Both the position numbers and the translations under genes were made by a program. From Firmicutes bacterium UBA1739 (lineage in GTDB: Bacteria > Bacillota > Clostridia > Peptostreptococcales > Anaerovoracaceae), in the NCBI GenBank assembly GCA_002315385.1, contig DCHZ01000005.1, forward strand, positions 1 through 25,121: 25,121 bases of DNA. The letters run 5' to 3'. This document shows, piece by piece, positions 1-6,979 of the stretch. A model generated the notes under the pieces. That model made no database searches, had not been told where the DNA came from, and saw only the letters and a list, made by a program, of their open reading frames with translations. Every line of letters begins with the position of its first letter. Position 1 is the first letter of the stretch.

Positions 1-396
1 CAAGATAAACTTCTAATACTTTGTTCAATGATTTTTTAAACAATTTGATTTAAAAATGCCAAAATTACTATGAAACATGAAAAAGTTCTATTTTTGATAA
101 ATAATTAACGATTTTTTCCATAATTTTTTCGGCTTTTCAGTAATAAATGATAACATCTTTTGTAATTAAAATCAACGGATTATTGTTAAAAACATTGACA
201 ACTTTTTGACATTGTTAACATAGTCTGATTCTTTTTATTGTATTTAACCGAAACAGGAGAAATAATTTTAATTCTATTTCAGACGGAATGTTTTAATACT
301 TATAAAAATAGAGTATAATACTCATATCAGACAAATCATTCCCCGGATATTTTCGGGCGGATTCAACAGAATATTATTTCAGAAAGAAGGTCCACT
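1..396. other. AT-rich intergenic region upstream of the HD-like gene
   Basis: This stretch has no convincing coding frame on either strand. It is very AT-rich with many short A and T runs. The only clear signals are a promoter-like element near 291-319 and a small hairpin in the presumed 5' UTR, CCCGGA/TTCGGG around 341-356, which lacks a T-tract and so is not a terminator. A TTGACA also occurs at 195-200 but without a good -10 at the usual distance. I see no repeats or RNA gene here. Confidence 0.5.
291..319 (+). promoter_or_regulatory. Probable promoter of the HD-like gene
   Basis: A perfect TATAAT at 314-319 lies about 78 bases before the start codon at 397. The -35 position, 17 bases upstream (291-296, TTTTAA), is weak. 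The call rests on the -10 and the position. Confidence 0.45.
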
Positions 397-915
397 ATGT
401 TAGAAAAATCAATATCCTTTGCTGCGGAAGCCTGCCGGGGAATTCTGAGTCCGGTATCAAAAAAACCTTATATTCTTGAATTAATGGAATCGGTGGTAAT
501 CATGTCTTCTATTGATTCCGATGACACAGACCTCATGGCTGCCGAAGCTGTTCTCCGGACTCTGGAGCATCCCGGTTCGGCAGTTACTCCCGATGATATT
601 GAAGCCGATTTCGGTGCAAGGATAAAAAGCATGGCGCAGGCCGCAAATGTTGCCGAAGCTGATGATATAAAAAAACTGCCACTGAAAATAAAAATGCTGG
701 TTCTGGCGAGGGAACTCGCAAACCTGCGTTCAATGGCAAGAGAATATTCATATTATAATGAAGGTCTCTGGCAGACCCTTCCCGAAAAAGACCCTTCTAA
801 ACTCGCTGCATATTATTACGGTCTCTGTGATATCTTCCACGAATTCGAAGAGTATCCGGTATTCGGTGAATTCAGAAATCTTACCGCCGTTCTTTTCGTA
901 AAACACAGAGCTTAA
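397..915 (+). CDS. Small protein resembling a RelA/SpoT-type HD domain, active site lost
   Basis: This 172-residue protein follows the layout of the HD domain of RelA/SpoT or MESH1 (p)ppGpp hydrolases. KKPYILELMESV (22-33) matches the 'KPYIxHPxEV' helix, TPDDIEADFGARI (64-76) matches 'T.EDI...FG..V', and LARELANLRSM (103-113) matches 'LADKLHNLRTM'. The metal ligands are missing: the first His is Glu28, the His-Asp pair falls at about L53-T55 (no H or D), and the last Asp is Arg105. It is therefore unlikely to hydrolyse (p)ppGpp. There is no synthetase domain, signal peptide or membrane segment. The start has a good ribosome binding site (AAGAAGG, 384-390). It lies just upstream of the aromatic operon but is separated from it by that operon's promoter. 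The family assignment is by eye. A regulatory or nucleotide-binding role is only a guess. Confidence 0.7.
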   Translation: MLEKSISFAAEACRGILSPVSKKPYILELMESVVIMSSIDSDDTDLMAAEAVLRTLEHPGSAVTPDDIEADFGARIKSMAQAANVAEADDIKKLPLKIKMLVLARELANLRSMAREYSYYNEGLWQTLPEKDPSKLAAYYYGLCDIFHEFEEYPVFGEFRNLTAVLFVKHRA

Positions 916-1007
916 CCGAAGGTCAGGCATATTTGTCTGCAGGCTCAGTTCAGCCGGAAAACAGTAATATACTCAAAGAGTTACTGATATATAACAAAAA
1001 AAATAAA

Positions 1008-1036
1008 TTGACAAAAGTAAGCTGTAATGATATAAC
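1008..1036 (+). promoter_or_regulatory. Strong promoter of the aromatic leader and operon
   Basis: TTGACA (1008-1013), a 17-base spacer, and TATAAC (1031-1036) with an extended -10 TG at 1028-1029. The expected transcription start is near 1043, giving a leader of about 218 bases up to the terminator. Confidence 0.85.
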
Positions 1037-1075
1037 ACTTATAATAATACTTTGAGGAAAGGAGCAGACCGAATC

Positions 1076-1201
1076 ATGAAATCAGTAAAGAACTTATTAA
1101 AAGCTTATTATTCATACTTTTATTTTAACTTTTACTTTTGGAACAGAGAAGTAAGAGTGATTCGTGCTGCAAATAATCCTTTACCGACATACTCAATATA
1201 A
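1076..1201 (+). CDS. Aromatic-rich attenuator leader peptide (41 aa)
   Basis: This short reading frame runs ATG 1076 to TAA 1199-1201 behind the ribosome binding site AAAGGAG (1058-1064). Residues 11-22 read YYSYFYFNFYFW: ten of twelve are Tyr, Phe or Trp, encoded at 1106-1141. A single Tyr (39) follows later. The rest is unremarkable and there is no signal peptide or membrane helix pattern that would suggest a different role. The peptide sits between a strong promoter and an intrinsic terminator, directly upstream of DAHP synthase. This is the layout of ribosome-mediated attenuation: shortage of any charged aromatic tRNA would stall the ribosome in the run and let transcription continue. All three aromatic amino acids appear to be sensed by one peptide. 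The function is inferred; the reading frame, codon run and structures are seen directly. Confidence 0.88.
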   Translation: MKSVKNLLKAYYSYFYFNFYFWNREVRVIRAANNPLPTYSI

Positions 1202-1260
1202 AAATGTATGAGTCAGTCAAAGCAGATTATGCCGTTCGGAATCACTCCGGGCGGCTTTTT
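1128..1260 (+). promoter_or_regulatory. Attenuator with alternative 1:2, 2:3 and 3:4 hairpins
   Basis: Three mutually exclusive pairings are visible. Protector 1:2 pairs 1128-1137 (within the Phe-Tyr-Phe codons of the leader) with 1149-1158, ten pairs including one G-U. Antiterminator 2:3 pairs 1155-1163 (GAGTGATTC) with 1239-1247 (GAATCACTC), nine perfect pairs. Terminator 3:4 pairs 1231-1240 with 1246-1255. Pairing 2:3 overlaps both the others. A ribosome stalled in the aromatic codons (1106-1141) would mask segment 1 and reach to about 1152, leaving 1155-1163 free to form the antiterminator. Minor pairings such as CTGC/GCAG (1167-1170/1222-1225) would shorten the 2:3 loop. Pairings were found by eye; energies were not computed. 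Confidence 0.82.
1231..1260 (+). terminator. Intrinsic terminator of the aromatic attenuator
   Basis: A ten-pair stem, GCCGTTCGGA (1231-1240) with TCCGGGCGGC (1246-1255), two G-U pairs, loop ATCAC, followed directly by TTTTT (1256-1260). It lies 30 bases after the leader stop codon and 141 bases before the first enzyme gene. Confidence 0.88.
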
Positions 1261-1401
1261 AATTATTAATGATACACTTACTGCAGGATTATGATTGATG
1301 CTTACAGAGCAATAAATGCAAAGTTCTGTATTCTGACAGATTGAGATCCGAAGATCCGGATTTCAGTGTTCGGTATCATAACTGCGTGAAAGGAGACACA
1401 A

Positions 1402-2406
1402 ATGATAGCTGTATTGAAACAAAATACGTCAAAAGAACAACGCGAGAACCTCATTGCATGGTTCAGAAGTATGGGACTGCAGGTCCACATTTCCGAAGGC
1501 GATTATCATACCATTTTAGGGCTCATCGGTGACACAACAAAAGTTGATATCGGGCTTCTGGAAAGTCTTTCAATAATTGATTCTGTAAAAAGAATCAGCG
1601 AACCTTTTAAAAATGCCAACAGAAAATTCCATACCGAGGATTCGGTAATAGATGTCGGCGGATTAAAAATAGGCGGCGGTAATTTCCAGATCATAGCAGG
1701 TCCCTGCTCCGTGGAAAATCATGACCAGATTCTGGAGGTTGCCGAAAGAGTCAAAGCCGGGGGTGCAACCATTCTCAGAGGCGGAGCATTCAAGCCCCGA
1801 ACCTCTCCCTACGATTTCCAGGGACTGAAAGCCACAGGCATCGAACTGCTTCTTGAAGCTAAAAAAGTTACCGGTATGCCGCTGATATCCGAAATAATGA
1901 ACATCCGTGACCTCGACCTGTTTGAAGGCGTTGACATCATTCAGGTGGGTGCGAGAAATATGCAGAATTTCGATCTGCTGAAGGAGCTCGGCAAAACAGA
2001 CAAAACCATACTTATCAAAAGAGGACTGGCCAACAATCTTAAAGAGCTTCTTATGAGTACAGAATACATCATGGCCGGAGGCAATGAAAATGTAATTCTC
2101 TGCGAAAGAGGTATTCGTACATTTGAAACCTATACCAGAAATACTCTGGATCTCTCGGCTGTCCCGATGCTTCACGAGCTGTCTCATCTTCCTGTTGTAG
2201 TGGATCCAAGTCATGCAACAGGAATTTCCAAGCTGGTGGAACCTATGGCAATGGCTGCCGCAGCGGCAGGTGCCGACGGATTAATGATCGAAGTTCATAA
2301 TAATCCGGAAAAAGCTCTCTGTGACGGAGCTCAGTCTTTAACCCCGGATCAGTTCGATGTTCTGGCCCGCAAGGTAAGAAGAATAAGGGAGGCAATAGCG
2401 GAATGA
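1402..2406 (+). CDS. aroF: 3-deoxy-7-phosphoheptulonate synthase, type I-beta with FL domain
   Basis: This enzyme condenses phosphoenolpyruvate and erythrose 4-phosphate into DAHP, the committed first step of aromatic biosynthesis, in the cytosol. The 334 residues start with a ferredoxin-like regulatory domain (about 1-70), as in the Thermotoga enzyme, which gives feedback control by Tyr or Phe in that family. The TIM-barrel follows with IAGPCSVE (98-105, metal-ligand Cys102), LRGGAFKPRTSP, the 'QVGARNMQNF' segment, ILCERGIRTFE, DPSHATG and the C-terminal EVHNNPEKALCDGAQSL. All key motifs are intact. The start is set by the ribosome binding site GAAAGGAG (1388-1395). It is the first enzyme gene after the aromatic attenuator and overlaps tyrA by four bases, so both transcription and enzyme activity are probably controlled by aromatic amino acids. 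The gene is also called aroG or aroA(Q) in other species. Confidence 0.97.
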   Translation: MIAVLKQNTSKEQRENLIAWFRSMGLQVHISEGDYHTILGLIGDTTKVDIGLLESLSIIDSVKRISEPFKNANRKFHTEDSVIDVGGLKIGGGNFQIIAGPCSVENHDQILEVAERVKAGGATILRGGAFKPRTSPYDFQGLKATGIELLLEAKKVTGMPLISEIMNIRDLDLFEGVDIIQVGARNMQNFDLLKELGKTDKTILIKRGLANNLKELLMSTEYIMAGGNENVILCERGIRTFETYTRNTLDLSAVPMLHELSHLPVVVDPSHATGISKLVEPMAMAAAAAGADGLMIEVHNNPEKALCDGAQSLTPDQFDVLARKVRRIREAIAE

Positions 2407-3236
2407 AAATCGGAATAGCCGGATTGGGACTTATTGGCGGCTCAATGGCCAAAGCTCTTAAAACAAATCCGGAAAACACAGTATACGGCTATGATTCGGA
2501 TCCGGTTACACTGAACTTTGCCGGGCTCTACGGAGCAATAGACGGAAACCTTTCTGATGAAAAAATCAGTGAATGCGACTGCCTCATTCTTTGTCTCTAT
2601 CCCGAAGCCTGCGTTGAATTTCTGAAATCCGCTGCCGGTTTCATCAGGAGCGATGCTCTGGTGGTTGACTGCTGCGGGACAAAAAAGAAAATATGTGAAG
2701 CCGGCTTTCGCCTGGCCTCCGAGCACGGTTTTACCTTTGTAGGTGGTCATCCCATGGCGGGAACCCATCGTTTCGGATTCAAATACAGCAGTGAGGATAT
2801 GTTTGAAGATGCCAATATGGTTCTTGTTCCCCCGGTTTTTGACAATATGCAGCTGCTGGAACGTGTGAAAAAGGTGTTTGAACCCTGCAAATTCGCTTCA
2901 TTTTCAACAACAACATCGGAGGAACACGACAGACTGATTGCCTTTACCTCACAGATGGCACATATTGTGTCCAATGCATATATCAAAAGCCCTTCTGCGG
3001 CAAAGCATCGCGGAATATCCGCCGGCAGTTATAAAGATCTTACCCGGGTCGCATGGCTGAATCCGGAAATGTGGTCGGATCTGTTTATGGAGAATAAAGA
3101 GAATATTCTGTCTGAACTGGACTGTTTTATCGATTCGGTTTCGGCATACAGAGATGCCATCAGAGATAATGACAGAGCTGCATTATACAGACTCCTGGAT
3201 GAAGGCAGAAAAATAAAACAGGAAGTGGACGGCTGA
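2403..3236 (+). CDS. tyrA: Prephenate dehydrogenase
   Basis: Oxidatively decarboxylates prephenate to 4-hydroxyphenylpyruvate, the tyrosine branch. The 277-residue protein opens with a Rossmann dinucleotide loop, GLGLIGG (7-13). It has the GGHPMAGT motif, which carries the catalytic-region His, near residue 118, and the helical dimerisation half with FTSQMAHIVSNA. It ends without a C-terminal ACT domain, so direct tyrosine feedback through such a domain is not expected. The start ATGA overlaps the aroF stop and has an AGGGAGG site at 2386-2392, implying translational coupling. Arogenate dehydrogenase activity cannot be excluded, since substrate choice is not readable here. Confidence 0.94.
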   Translation: MKIGIAGLGLIGGSMAKALKTNPENTVYGYDSDPVTLNFAGLYGAIDGNLSDEKISECDCLILCLYPEACVEFLKSAAGFIRSDALVVDCCGTKKKICEAGFRLASEHGFTFVGGHPMAGTHRFGFKYSSEDMFEDANMVLVPPVFDNMQLLERVKKVFEPCKFASFSTTTSEEHDRLIAFTSQMAHIVSNAYIKSPSAAKHRGISAGSYKDLTRVAWLNPEMWSDLFMENKENILSELDCFIDSVSAYRDAIRDNDRAALYRLLDEGRKIKQEVDG

Positions 3237-3238
3237 AA

Positions 3239-4573
3239 ATGATAGCAACAGTTTACCCTTCACCTTTGAAAGGTGAAATAAATGCGATTCCTTCGAAATC
3301 CCATGCACACCGTCTTCTGATATGTGCAGCTCTTTCCGAAGGAGTTACCGAAATAATATGCCCTTCTTCTTCGGAAGATATCGATGCCACGGTTTCTTGT
3401 CTGAAGGCACTGGGCGCTGAGGTTATCCGCGGGGAAAAAGGATTCACCGTAACCGGAATCGGCAGAAAAATCCGGGCTGAATCCGGTTTTGTTTTAAATA
3501 CTTCCCCCACAGGCATTCTTCTTGACTGCGGAGAAAGCGGCTCTACGTACAGATTTTTACTTCCCGCCGCATGTGCTGTCCTCACACTGATCAATAAAAA
3601 TTGTGAAAAGCATAACGAAATTGATTTCAGGCTTCGCGGGAGACTTCCCCAAAGGCCTATGGAACCCCTGTTTTCGGTTCTTGAAAGTCATGGAATACAG
3701 ATAAACGGAAAGGGCTCTGACACGGTGTCCGTATCAGGCAGCCTGTCAGGCGAAGTTTTTTCCGTCCCCGGAAATATATCTTCGCAGTACATCAGCGGTC
3801 TTCTTTTCGCCCTTTCAATATTAAGCGGAGAAAGAAGGATTGAAATTACCGGCAGCACCGAATCCGAAGGATATATCGATATGACGGTAAATGCTCTCAG
3901 ACAATTCGGAGCAGATATAGACAGCCATGAAAATACACTTGTCGTTAAAAGCTCTTCCCGACTCAGTTCACCCGGAACTGTCACTGCGGAAGGCGACTGG
4001 TCAAATTCGGCGTTCTGGATAAGCTCCGCTGCTCTTTCCGGAGAGCATATAATCTGCAGAGGGCTTTCAGGTAATTCCGTTCAGGGAGACAGAGCCATCT
4101 GCGATATTATGAAAAAATCCGGGGCTCTGATTGAAAACACGGACAGCTCTGTGTCGTGCAAAGGGAACGGACTGACTGAAATAAATGTTAATGTTTCCCA
4201 GACACCTGACCTGGTTCCGGCAATTGCAGCCGCTGCGGTTTATGCCTCCGGAAGAACAGTGATTTTCGGAGGGGAACGGCTCAGATTGAAAGAAAGCGAC
4301 AGACTCGCATCAGTTTCGGATGTATTAAAAAAGCTGGGTGCAGACATAAATCAGACTCCGGACGGTCTTGAAATATTCGGAAAAAAGAGCCTTGACGGAG
4401 GAACAGTTGATTCATGGGGTGACCACCGAATCGCCATGATGGCTGCGATAGTATCCACCCGCTGCAGGCATCCGGTGGTAATAAAAAATGCTCAGGCTGT
4501 TAAAAAATCCTATCCGGATTTCTGGAAAGATTTTAGCAGTCTGGGAGGAACAGTTGAAGAGGAGAATATATAA
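3239..4573 (+). CDS. aroA: 3-phosphoshikimate 1-carboxyvinyltransferase (EPSP synthase)
   Basis: Transfers the enolpyruvyl group of PEP to shikimate 3-phosphate, the sixth step to chorismate. The 444 residues include the substrate-binding PSKSHAHR (18-25), LLDCGESGSTYRF (94-106, the Clostridia-like form of the 'GNAGT.MRP' loop), GRLPQRPMEPL, the 'SSQYISGLLFAL' segment, RLRLKESDRL and GDHRIAMM near the C-terminus. The two-domain inverse alpha/beta fold is therefore complete. A short stretch before GRLPQRPM (about 114-132) is a little longer than in many homologues. The gene starts two bases after tyrA with GGAAGTGGA (3221-3229) as ribosome binding site, and its stop shares one base with the aroC start. 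Glyphosate class cannot be decided by eye. Confidence 0.96.
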   Translation: MIATVYPSPLKGEINAIPSKSHAHRLLICAALSEGVTEIICPSSSEDIDATVSCLKALGAEVIRGEKGFTVTGIGRKIRAESGFVLNTSPTGILLDCGESGSTYRFLLPAACAVLTLINKNCEKHNEIDFRLRGRLPQRPMEPLFSVLESHGIQINGKGSDTVSVSGSLSGEVFSVPGNISSQYISGLLFALSILSGERRIEITGSTESEGYIDMTVNALRQFGADIDSHENTLVVKSSSRLSSPGTVTAEGDWSNSAFWISSAALSGEHIICRGLSGNSVQGDRAICDIMKKSGALIENTDSSVSCKGNGLTEINVNVSQTPDLVPAIAAAAVYASGRTVIFGGERLRLKESDRLASVSDVLKKLGADINQTPDGLEIFGKKSLDGGTVDSWGDHRIAMMAAIVSTRCRHPVVIKNAQAVKKSYPDFWKDFSSLGGTVEEENI

Positions 4574-5664
4574 TGAGCTCATTTTACGGAAAAAATATCA
4601 GAATATCGATTTTCGGGCAGTCCCATTCTCCGGCAATAGGAGTTACCGCCGACGGTCTTCCTGCCGGTTTTGCTCCGGATTTGGAGCGACTCGGGAATTT
4701 CATGGCAAGAAGAGCTCCCGGTAGTCATGATTTCAGTACAAAACGTAAGGAAACAGATGAATTCACTATCCTGTCAGGGATGAAAAACGATACGCTGTGC
4801 GGTGCTCCCTTTGCGGCTGAAATTCAGAATAAAGATACCCGTTCAAAAGATTACTCACAATTGAAAGACTGTCCACGTCCAGGCCATGCCGACTATACTG
4901 CCGAAATAAAGTATAAAGGCTTTCAGGATGAAGCCGGCGGCGGTCATTTTTCGGGAAGACTTACCGCTCCCCTCTGTCTTATCGGCGGGATTTGTATTCA
5001 GCTTTTGGAACAGGAGGGAATTCACATAGGTTCTCATATTTCATCAATTGAAAATATCCGGGATATCCCCTTCGATGCAGTGAACCTCAGCGGAGATGAT
5101 TTTATTTCTCTCCGTTCGCAGATTCTTCCTGTGCTTGACAGTGGCTGCAGTGAAAAAATGGCTGATGCCATACTTGCGGCGGGCTCCGGCGGAGATTCCG
5201 TAGGAGGAATAATAGAATGCGGTATTACAGGTCTTCCGGCAGGTATAGGTGACCCCATGTTCGAAGGCATGGAAAACAGAATTGCCTCAATTATTTTCGG
5301 CATTCCCGCAATAAAAGGAATTGAATTCGGAGCCGGCTTTGCTTCCGCTTCCATGAAAGGTAGTCAGAATAACGACAGTTTTATTATAAAAGACGGCAAG
5401 GTTCGCACCGGAACCAACAATCACGGTGGAATTCTCGGCGGAATAACCACAGGCATGCCTCTGATTTTCAGAGTCGCAGTCAAGCCCACGCCGTCAGTGT
5501 TTCTTCCTCAGCAGAGTGTAAGTCTTGCCTCCGGAGAAGAGAAAACTCTTCAGATAAAAGGCCGTCATGACCCCTGCATAGTACCCCGGGCCGTTCCCTG
5601 CGTTGAAGCCGCTGCCGCAATCGCAGTTTACGATGCGTTCCTGGATTATAAAAAATATCTGTAA
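4573..5664 (+). CDS. aroC: Chorismate synthase
   Basis: Removes phosphate from EPSP to give chorismate, using reduced FMN as a non-consumed cofactor. The 363-residue protein has the N-terminal GQSHSPAIGV (His18), GHADYTAEIKY (His105), GGGHFSGRLTA (122-132), GSGGDSVGG, and the C-terminal RHDPCIVPRAVPCVEAAAAI, so both conserved His residues and the FMN-binding loops are present. Nothing in the sequence shows a fused flavin reductase, so it is probably a monofunctional enzyme that depends on another flavin reductase. The ATG overlaps the aroA stop as TAATG, with GGAG at 4561-4564. A 172-base spacer separates it from pheA. Confidence 0.97.
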   Translation: MSSFYGKNIRISIFGQSHSPAIGVTADGLPAGFAPDLERLGNFMARRAPGSHDFSTKRKETDEFTILSGMKNDTLCGAPFAAEIQNKDTRSKDYSQLKDCPRPGHADYTAEIKYKGFQDEAGGGHFSGRLTAPLCLIGGICIQLLEQEGIHIGSHISSIENIRDIPFDAVNLSGDDFISLRSQILPVLDSGCSEKMADAILAAGSGGDSVGGIIECGITGLPAGIGDPMFEGMENRIASIIFGIPAIKGIEFGAGFASASMKGSQNNDSFIIKDGKVRTGTNNHGGILGGITTGMPLIFRVAVKPTPSVFLPQQSVSLASGEEKTLQIKGRHDPCIVPRAVPCVEAAAAIAVYDAFLDYKKYL

Positions 5665-5836
5665 AAGCTTCGAACCGTTATAACTGTTACTAATTATCTA
5701 CACTATATTTTCATGCATAAGTGTTGAAATCTGAAGGCTTTCGGCAAGCGTAAAGTGTGGTTGTCTGAAGACCCGGGCAACAGTACAACAACTGCCGGAG
5801 TTTTGGGAATAAGAGTTTTGAAAAAAGGAGTATAAA
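5665..5836 (+). other. Structured spacer between aroC and pheA
   Basis: This 172-base gap is long for an operon with otherwise overlapping genes. It contains small hairpins (GCTT/AAGC near 5738-5750, and CCGG..CA/TG..CCGG around 5781-5808). There is no T-tract terminator and no clear promoter; a TATATT near 5704 has no -35 partner. One frame runs open from about 5729 to the TAA just after the pheA ribosome binding site and contains LSEDPGNSTTAGVLGIRVL, but it has no ribosome binding site of its own. It may be a regulatory RNA segment or a gene remnant. Confidence 0.35.
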
Positions 5837-6979
5837 ATGGAAATAAAAGAGTACAGAAATAAAATTGATTCAATAGATTCGGAAATGCTTCGTCTGTTTC
5901 GGGAAAGAATGCAGATTTCCGCCGAAATAGGAAAGTATAAAAAAGAAAACAATATTCCGGTTTTCGATGGTGAAAGAGAAAGAAAGAAGCTGGGGGAAGT
6001 TGCTGCCGCAGCCGGCGAAGATTTTGCCGCATATGCGGAAACACTGTATAACGGAATTTTCGATATCAGTCGCTCCTATCAGCGAAGACTGTTCGGCAAC
6101 GAAAATCCGATTAAAATTCAGATACAGGAAGCCCTGAAGAATACCCCGGATATTTTCCCTGAAAGGCCTCTTATTGCCTGTCAGGGGCGGGAAGGTGCTT
6201 ATTCTCAGAAAGCCGGGGAAAAGCTTTTCAAAGCTCCGCAGATTATGTTTTTCGATTCCTTTGAAGGCGTATTCTCAGCGGTTGATAAAGGATTATGCAG
6301 GTACGGTATTCTTCCTCTGGAGAACAGTACCGCAGGTTCGGTAAACAGAATCTACGACCTGATGCTTAAATATAATTTCAAAATCGTTCGCAGCACAAGG
6401 CTGAAAATAAATCATTCTCTTCTGGCAAACAGAGGCAGCTCTCTTTCAGATATCAGAGAAATCTTTTCACATCCGCAGGCAATTGCCCAGTGTGAAGATT
6501 TTCTCTCCGGACTGTCGGACGTAAAAGTAACTCCATGCACAAATACCGCAGAAGCGGCGAGAATGGTTTTTGAATCCGGGCGTAAAGATGCCGCATCTGT
6601 TTCCTCTCAAAGCTGTGCGGAATTGTATAACCTTGACTGTCTCAGGACTTCTGTTCAGGATCATGGCAGCAACTTCACAAGATTTATCTGCATCTCAAAA
6701 AATCCCGAAATATATCCCGGTGCGGATAAGACCAGCATTATGATGATTCTCCCTCACACAAGAGGAAGCCTTTATAAAGTACTTGCAGTATTTAATACTC
6801 TCGGGCTGAATTTAATGAAGCTTGAAAGCCGCCCGCTGCCGGACAGTGATTTTGAATTCATGTTCTACTTCGATCTGGATGCATCGGTGTACTCACCGGA
6901 GTTTCTCAGTCTGTTTGACGATATAGAGGGCATTACCGTAGATTTTAAATACCTCGGCAGCTATTCGGAGGTAGTATAA
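5837..6979 (+). CDS. pheA: Bifunctional chorismate mutase / prephenate dehydratase
   Basis: Converts chorismate to prephenate and then to phenylpyruvate, the phenylalanine branch. Its 380 residues contain three modules. The AroQ-type chorismate mutase covers 1 to about 85, with RNKIDSIDSEMLRLFRERM and IGKYKKENNIPVFDGERE. Prephenate dehydratase covers about 110-290, with CQGREGAYSQ, PLENSTAGSV, SHPQAIAQCEDFL and the catalytic TRF (281-283). A C-terminal ACT domain (about 298-375) has RGSLYKVL and LESRP (329-333), the phenylalanine-binding motif, so allosteric inhibition by phenylalanine is expected. The start is set by AAAAAAGGAG (5821-5830). The stop overlaps the next gene's ATG by one base. 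The P-protein order CM-PDT-ACT matches the enterobacterial arrangement, whereas many Bacillota keep the mutase and dehydratase separate. Confidence 0.96.
   Translation: MEIKEYRNKIDSIDSEMLRLFRERMQISAEIGKYKKENNIPVFDGERERKKLGEVAAAAGEDFAAYAETLYNGIFDISRSYQRRLFGNENPIKIQIQEALKNTPDIFPERPLIACQGREGAYSQKAGEKLFKAPQIMFFDSFEGVFSAVDKGLCRYGILPLENSTAGSVNRIYDLMLKYNFKIVRSTRLKINHSLLANRGSSLSDIREIFSHPQAIAQCEDFLSGLSDVKVTPCTNTAEAARMVFESGRKDAASVSSQSCAELYNLDCLRTSVQDHGSNFTRFICISKNPEIYPGADKTSIMMILPHTRGSLYKVLAVFNTLGLNLMKLESRPLPDSDFEFMFYFDLDASVYSPEFLSLFDDIEGITVDFKYLGSYSEVV

Noticed and set aside
1261..1401. T-box riboswitch in front of aroF
   Set aside because: No T-box core (GGGTGG.ACCGCG-like) or specifier loop structure is visible; the leader peptide and hairpins explain the region.
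1663..2214. 183-codon frame on the minus strand inside aroF
   Set aside because: It lies wholly antisense to a well-conserved DAHP synthase, has no recognisable motif and no convincing ribosome binding site.
5756..5836. Short GTG-started gene just before pheA
   Set aside because: There is no ribosome binding site before the GTG, and the frame ends inside the pheA translation start region; kept only as a curiosity.
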